The notes beneath the pieces are model-generated. The model was not told the origin of the DNA. It was given only the letters and a program-made list of their open reading frames with translations, and did not search any database. From SAR202 cluster bacterium (lineage in GTDB: Bacteria > Chloroflexota > Dehalococcoidia > UBA3495), in NCBI GenBank assembly GCA_009392075.1, contig VFHG01000090.1, positions 1 through 6,255 of the forward strand: a stretch of 6,255 bases of DNA, read 5' to 3'. Below, piece after piece: positions 5,690-6,255 of this stretch. Position numbers and translations under genes: made by a program. Position 1 is the stretch's first letter; every line of letters starts with the position of its first letter.

Positions 5690-5795
5690 TCTCCATATCA
5701 CCAAGAGCGCAACGAGGGGTCGTTTTATTCTTGCTCAATGTCGGCACAGAAGCAACGAGATTCTTCGCGTGGCGCCTCAGAATGACAAGATGGAA
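5690..5795. repeat. Probable dispersed intergenic palindromic repeat
   Basis: The mutS/ArsC-like spacer contains GAGATTCTTCGCG (5757-5769) and CTCAGAATGACA (5777-5788), the signature of a non-coding repeat family I recall from many environmental bacterial genomes. Its left end near 5694-5720 (CATATCACC...AAGAGCGCAACGAGGGGTC) is an imperfect reverse-complement match to the right end, so the unit looks like a terminal-inverted-repeat (MITE-like) element of about 100 bp. ATTCT/AGAAT inside the right end can pair across a GC-rich centre. It carries no coding potential that I can support. The rest of the 5558-5814 spacer holds only the leader of the ArsC-like gene. Confidence 0.5.
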
Positions 5796-5814
5796 GCGGC
5801 CGGTTAAAAAGGGG

Positions 5815-6255
5815 CTAACTCCCTTCCTGTGCTTCTTTCTGAAGCTCGTATAGCTTATTTATGGCTTCGATGGGCGTCAGGTTGGGGATGTCCAATTCTC
5901 TAAGCAATTTCTGTAAATTCCCGCCATCATTGAACAGGGCCATCTGCTGCGCCGGCTCAACCTTGGCTTTGACCTGCCGTCCGTTCTTCTGCTGACTCTG
6001 CGCTTCTAAATCGGCCAGCACCTCCCAGGCGCGGTTCACCACGCCCTGGGGAAGTCCGGCCATCTGGGCCACATGCACCCCGTAACTCTTGTCGGCCCCG
6101 CCGGGTACGATCTTGTGCAAGAAGACCACCGAGTTTCCTTCTTCGGTCACCGCCACGCTGTAGTTGCGCACGCCTGGCAGGCTGGCGGCCAGTTGGGTCA
6201 GTTCGTGGTAGTGGGTGGCGAATAGGGTTTTGCAGCCCAGCCTGGGGTCGTTATG
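5815..6255 (-). CDS. mutS: DNA mismatch repair protein MutS, C-terminal part (cut by the window edge)
   Basis: MutS recognises mismatches and small loops and recruits MutL using its ATPase. Only the last 146 residues are in the window, open at base 6255. The fragment begins inside the ABC-type ATPase domain with HNDPRLGCKTLFATHYHEL (visible residues 1-19), the conserved ATHYHEL segment downstream of Walker B. Further motifs are SYGVHVAQMAGLP (57-69), the helix-turn-helix-like dimerisation region, a short charged linker, and the usual MutS end DIPNLTPIEAINKLYELQ. The frame continues without interruption to the window edge, so the valine codon GTG at 6169-6171 is internal and not a start. It is the first gene in the - strand series mutS, ArsC-like, HAD, mutL. 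I see no convincing rho-independent terminator after the TAG. Confidence 0.97.
   Translation of the reverse strand, partial: HNDPRLGCKTLFATHYHELTQLAASLPGVRNYSVAVTEEGNSVVFLHKIVPGGADKSYGVHVAQMAGLPQGVVNRAWEVLADLEAQSQQKNGRQVKAKVEPAQQMALFNDGGNLQKLLRELDIPNLTPIEAINKLYELQKEAQEGS

Noticed and set aside
5785..5814. Rho-independent terminator of mutS
   Set aside because: On the - strand a short TTTTT follows the stop, but no stable stem precedes it. The nearby hairpin belongs to the repeat and lacks a T-run.
5500..5853. + strand open frame of 117 codons across the mutS/ArsC-like spacer
   Set aside because: It runs across the dispersed repeat and into the antisense of two real genes, with no coding signature.
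1..6255. CRISPR array, tRNA/rRNA gene or insertion-sequence transposase
   Set aside because: No regularly spaced repeats, no cloverleaf or rRNA signature and no transposase motifs were seen on either strand.

Overview
The window holds two + strand genes and one small + strand gene on the left (bases 105-2870), which converge on a - strand block on the right (bases 6255 down to 2871). It reads like ordinary chromosome from a moderately GC-rich bacterium. Three genes appear to start with TTG. The gene families and the style of the intergenic repeat would fit a marine or groundwater Chloroflexota (Dehalococcoidia/SAR202-like) genome or MAG. That placement is a weak inference, because the window contains no taxonomic marker.

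Left part: a TTG-started polytopic membrane protein of the MprF-N-terminal/UPF0104 flippase-like family overlaps by one base (TGATG) an FAD-dependent amine-oxidase-like oxidoreductase, so the two are probably co-transcribed and translationally coupled. A short gap with a plausible promoter and an inverted repeat follows. Then comes a 75-residue protein that is almost only a twin-arginine signal/anchor. Its stop codon abuts the stop codon of mutL on the other strand.

Right part, in - strand transcription order: the C-terminal end of mutS (cut by the window edge), a 257-bp spacer holding what looks like a dispersed palindromic repeat, an ArsC/Spx-family thioredoxin-fold gene, a small HAD-family phosphatase, and a full-length mutL whose C-terminal domain looks like the endonuclease type. 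This is a mismatch-repair cluster with a redox gene and a phosphatase between mutS and mutL.

The main discovery is in the ArsC-like gene. A standard ORF call gives a 96-residue protein that lacks its active site. Reading upstream in the same frame through one TGA (5519-5521) restores the whole N-terminus: a good Shine-Dalgarno, a TTG start at 5557, the first beta strand, and the active-site motif as U-S-T-C-R, with TGA exactly where the catalytic cysteine of CxxC/CX3R should be. Directly downstream of the TGA the mRNA can form a perfect 7-bp hairpin with a 5-nt loop that has G in its second position. The loop lies 22 nt after the UGA, as expected for a bacterial SECIS element. I therefore annotate a 119-residue selenocysteine-containing ArsC/Spx-like protein. 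Elsewhere in the window TGA acts as a normal stop (1194-1196), which argues against genetic-code reassignment.
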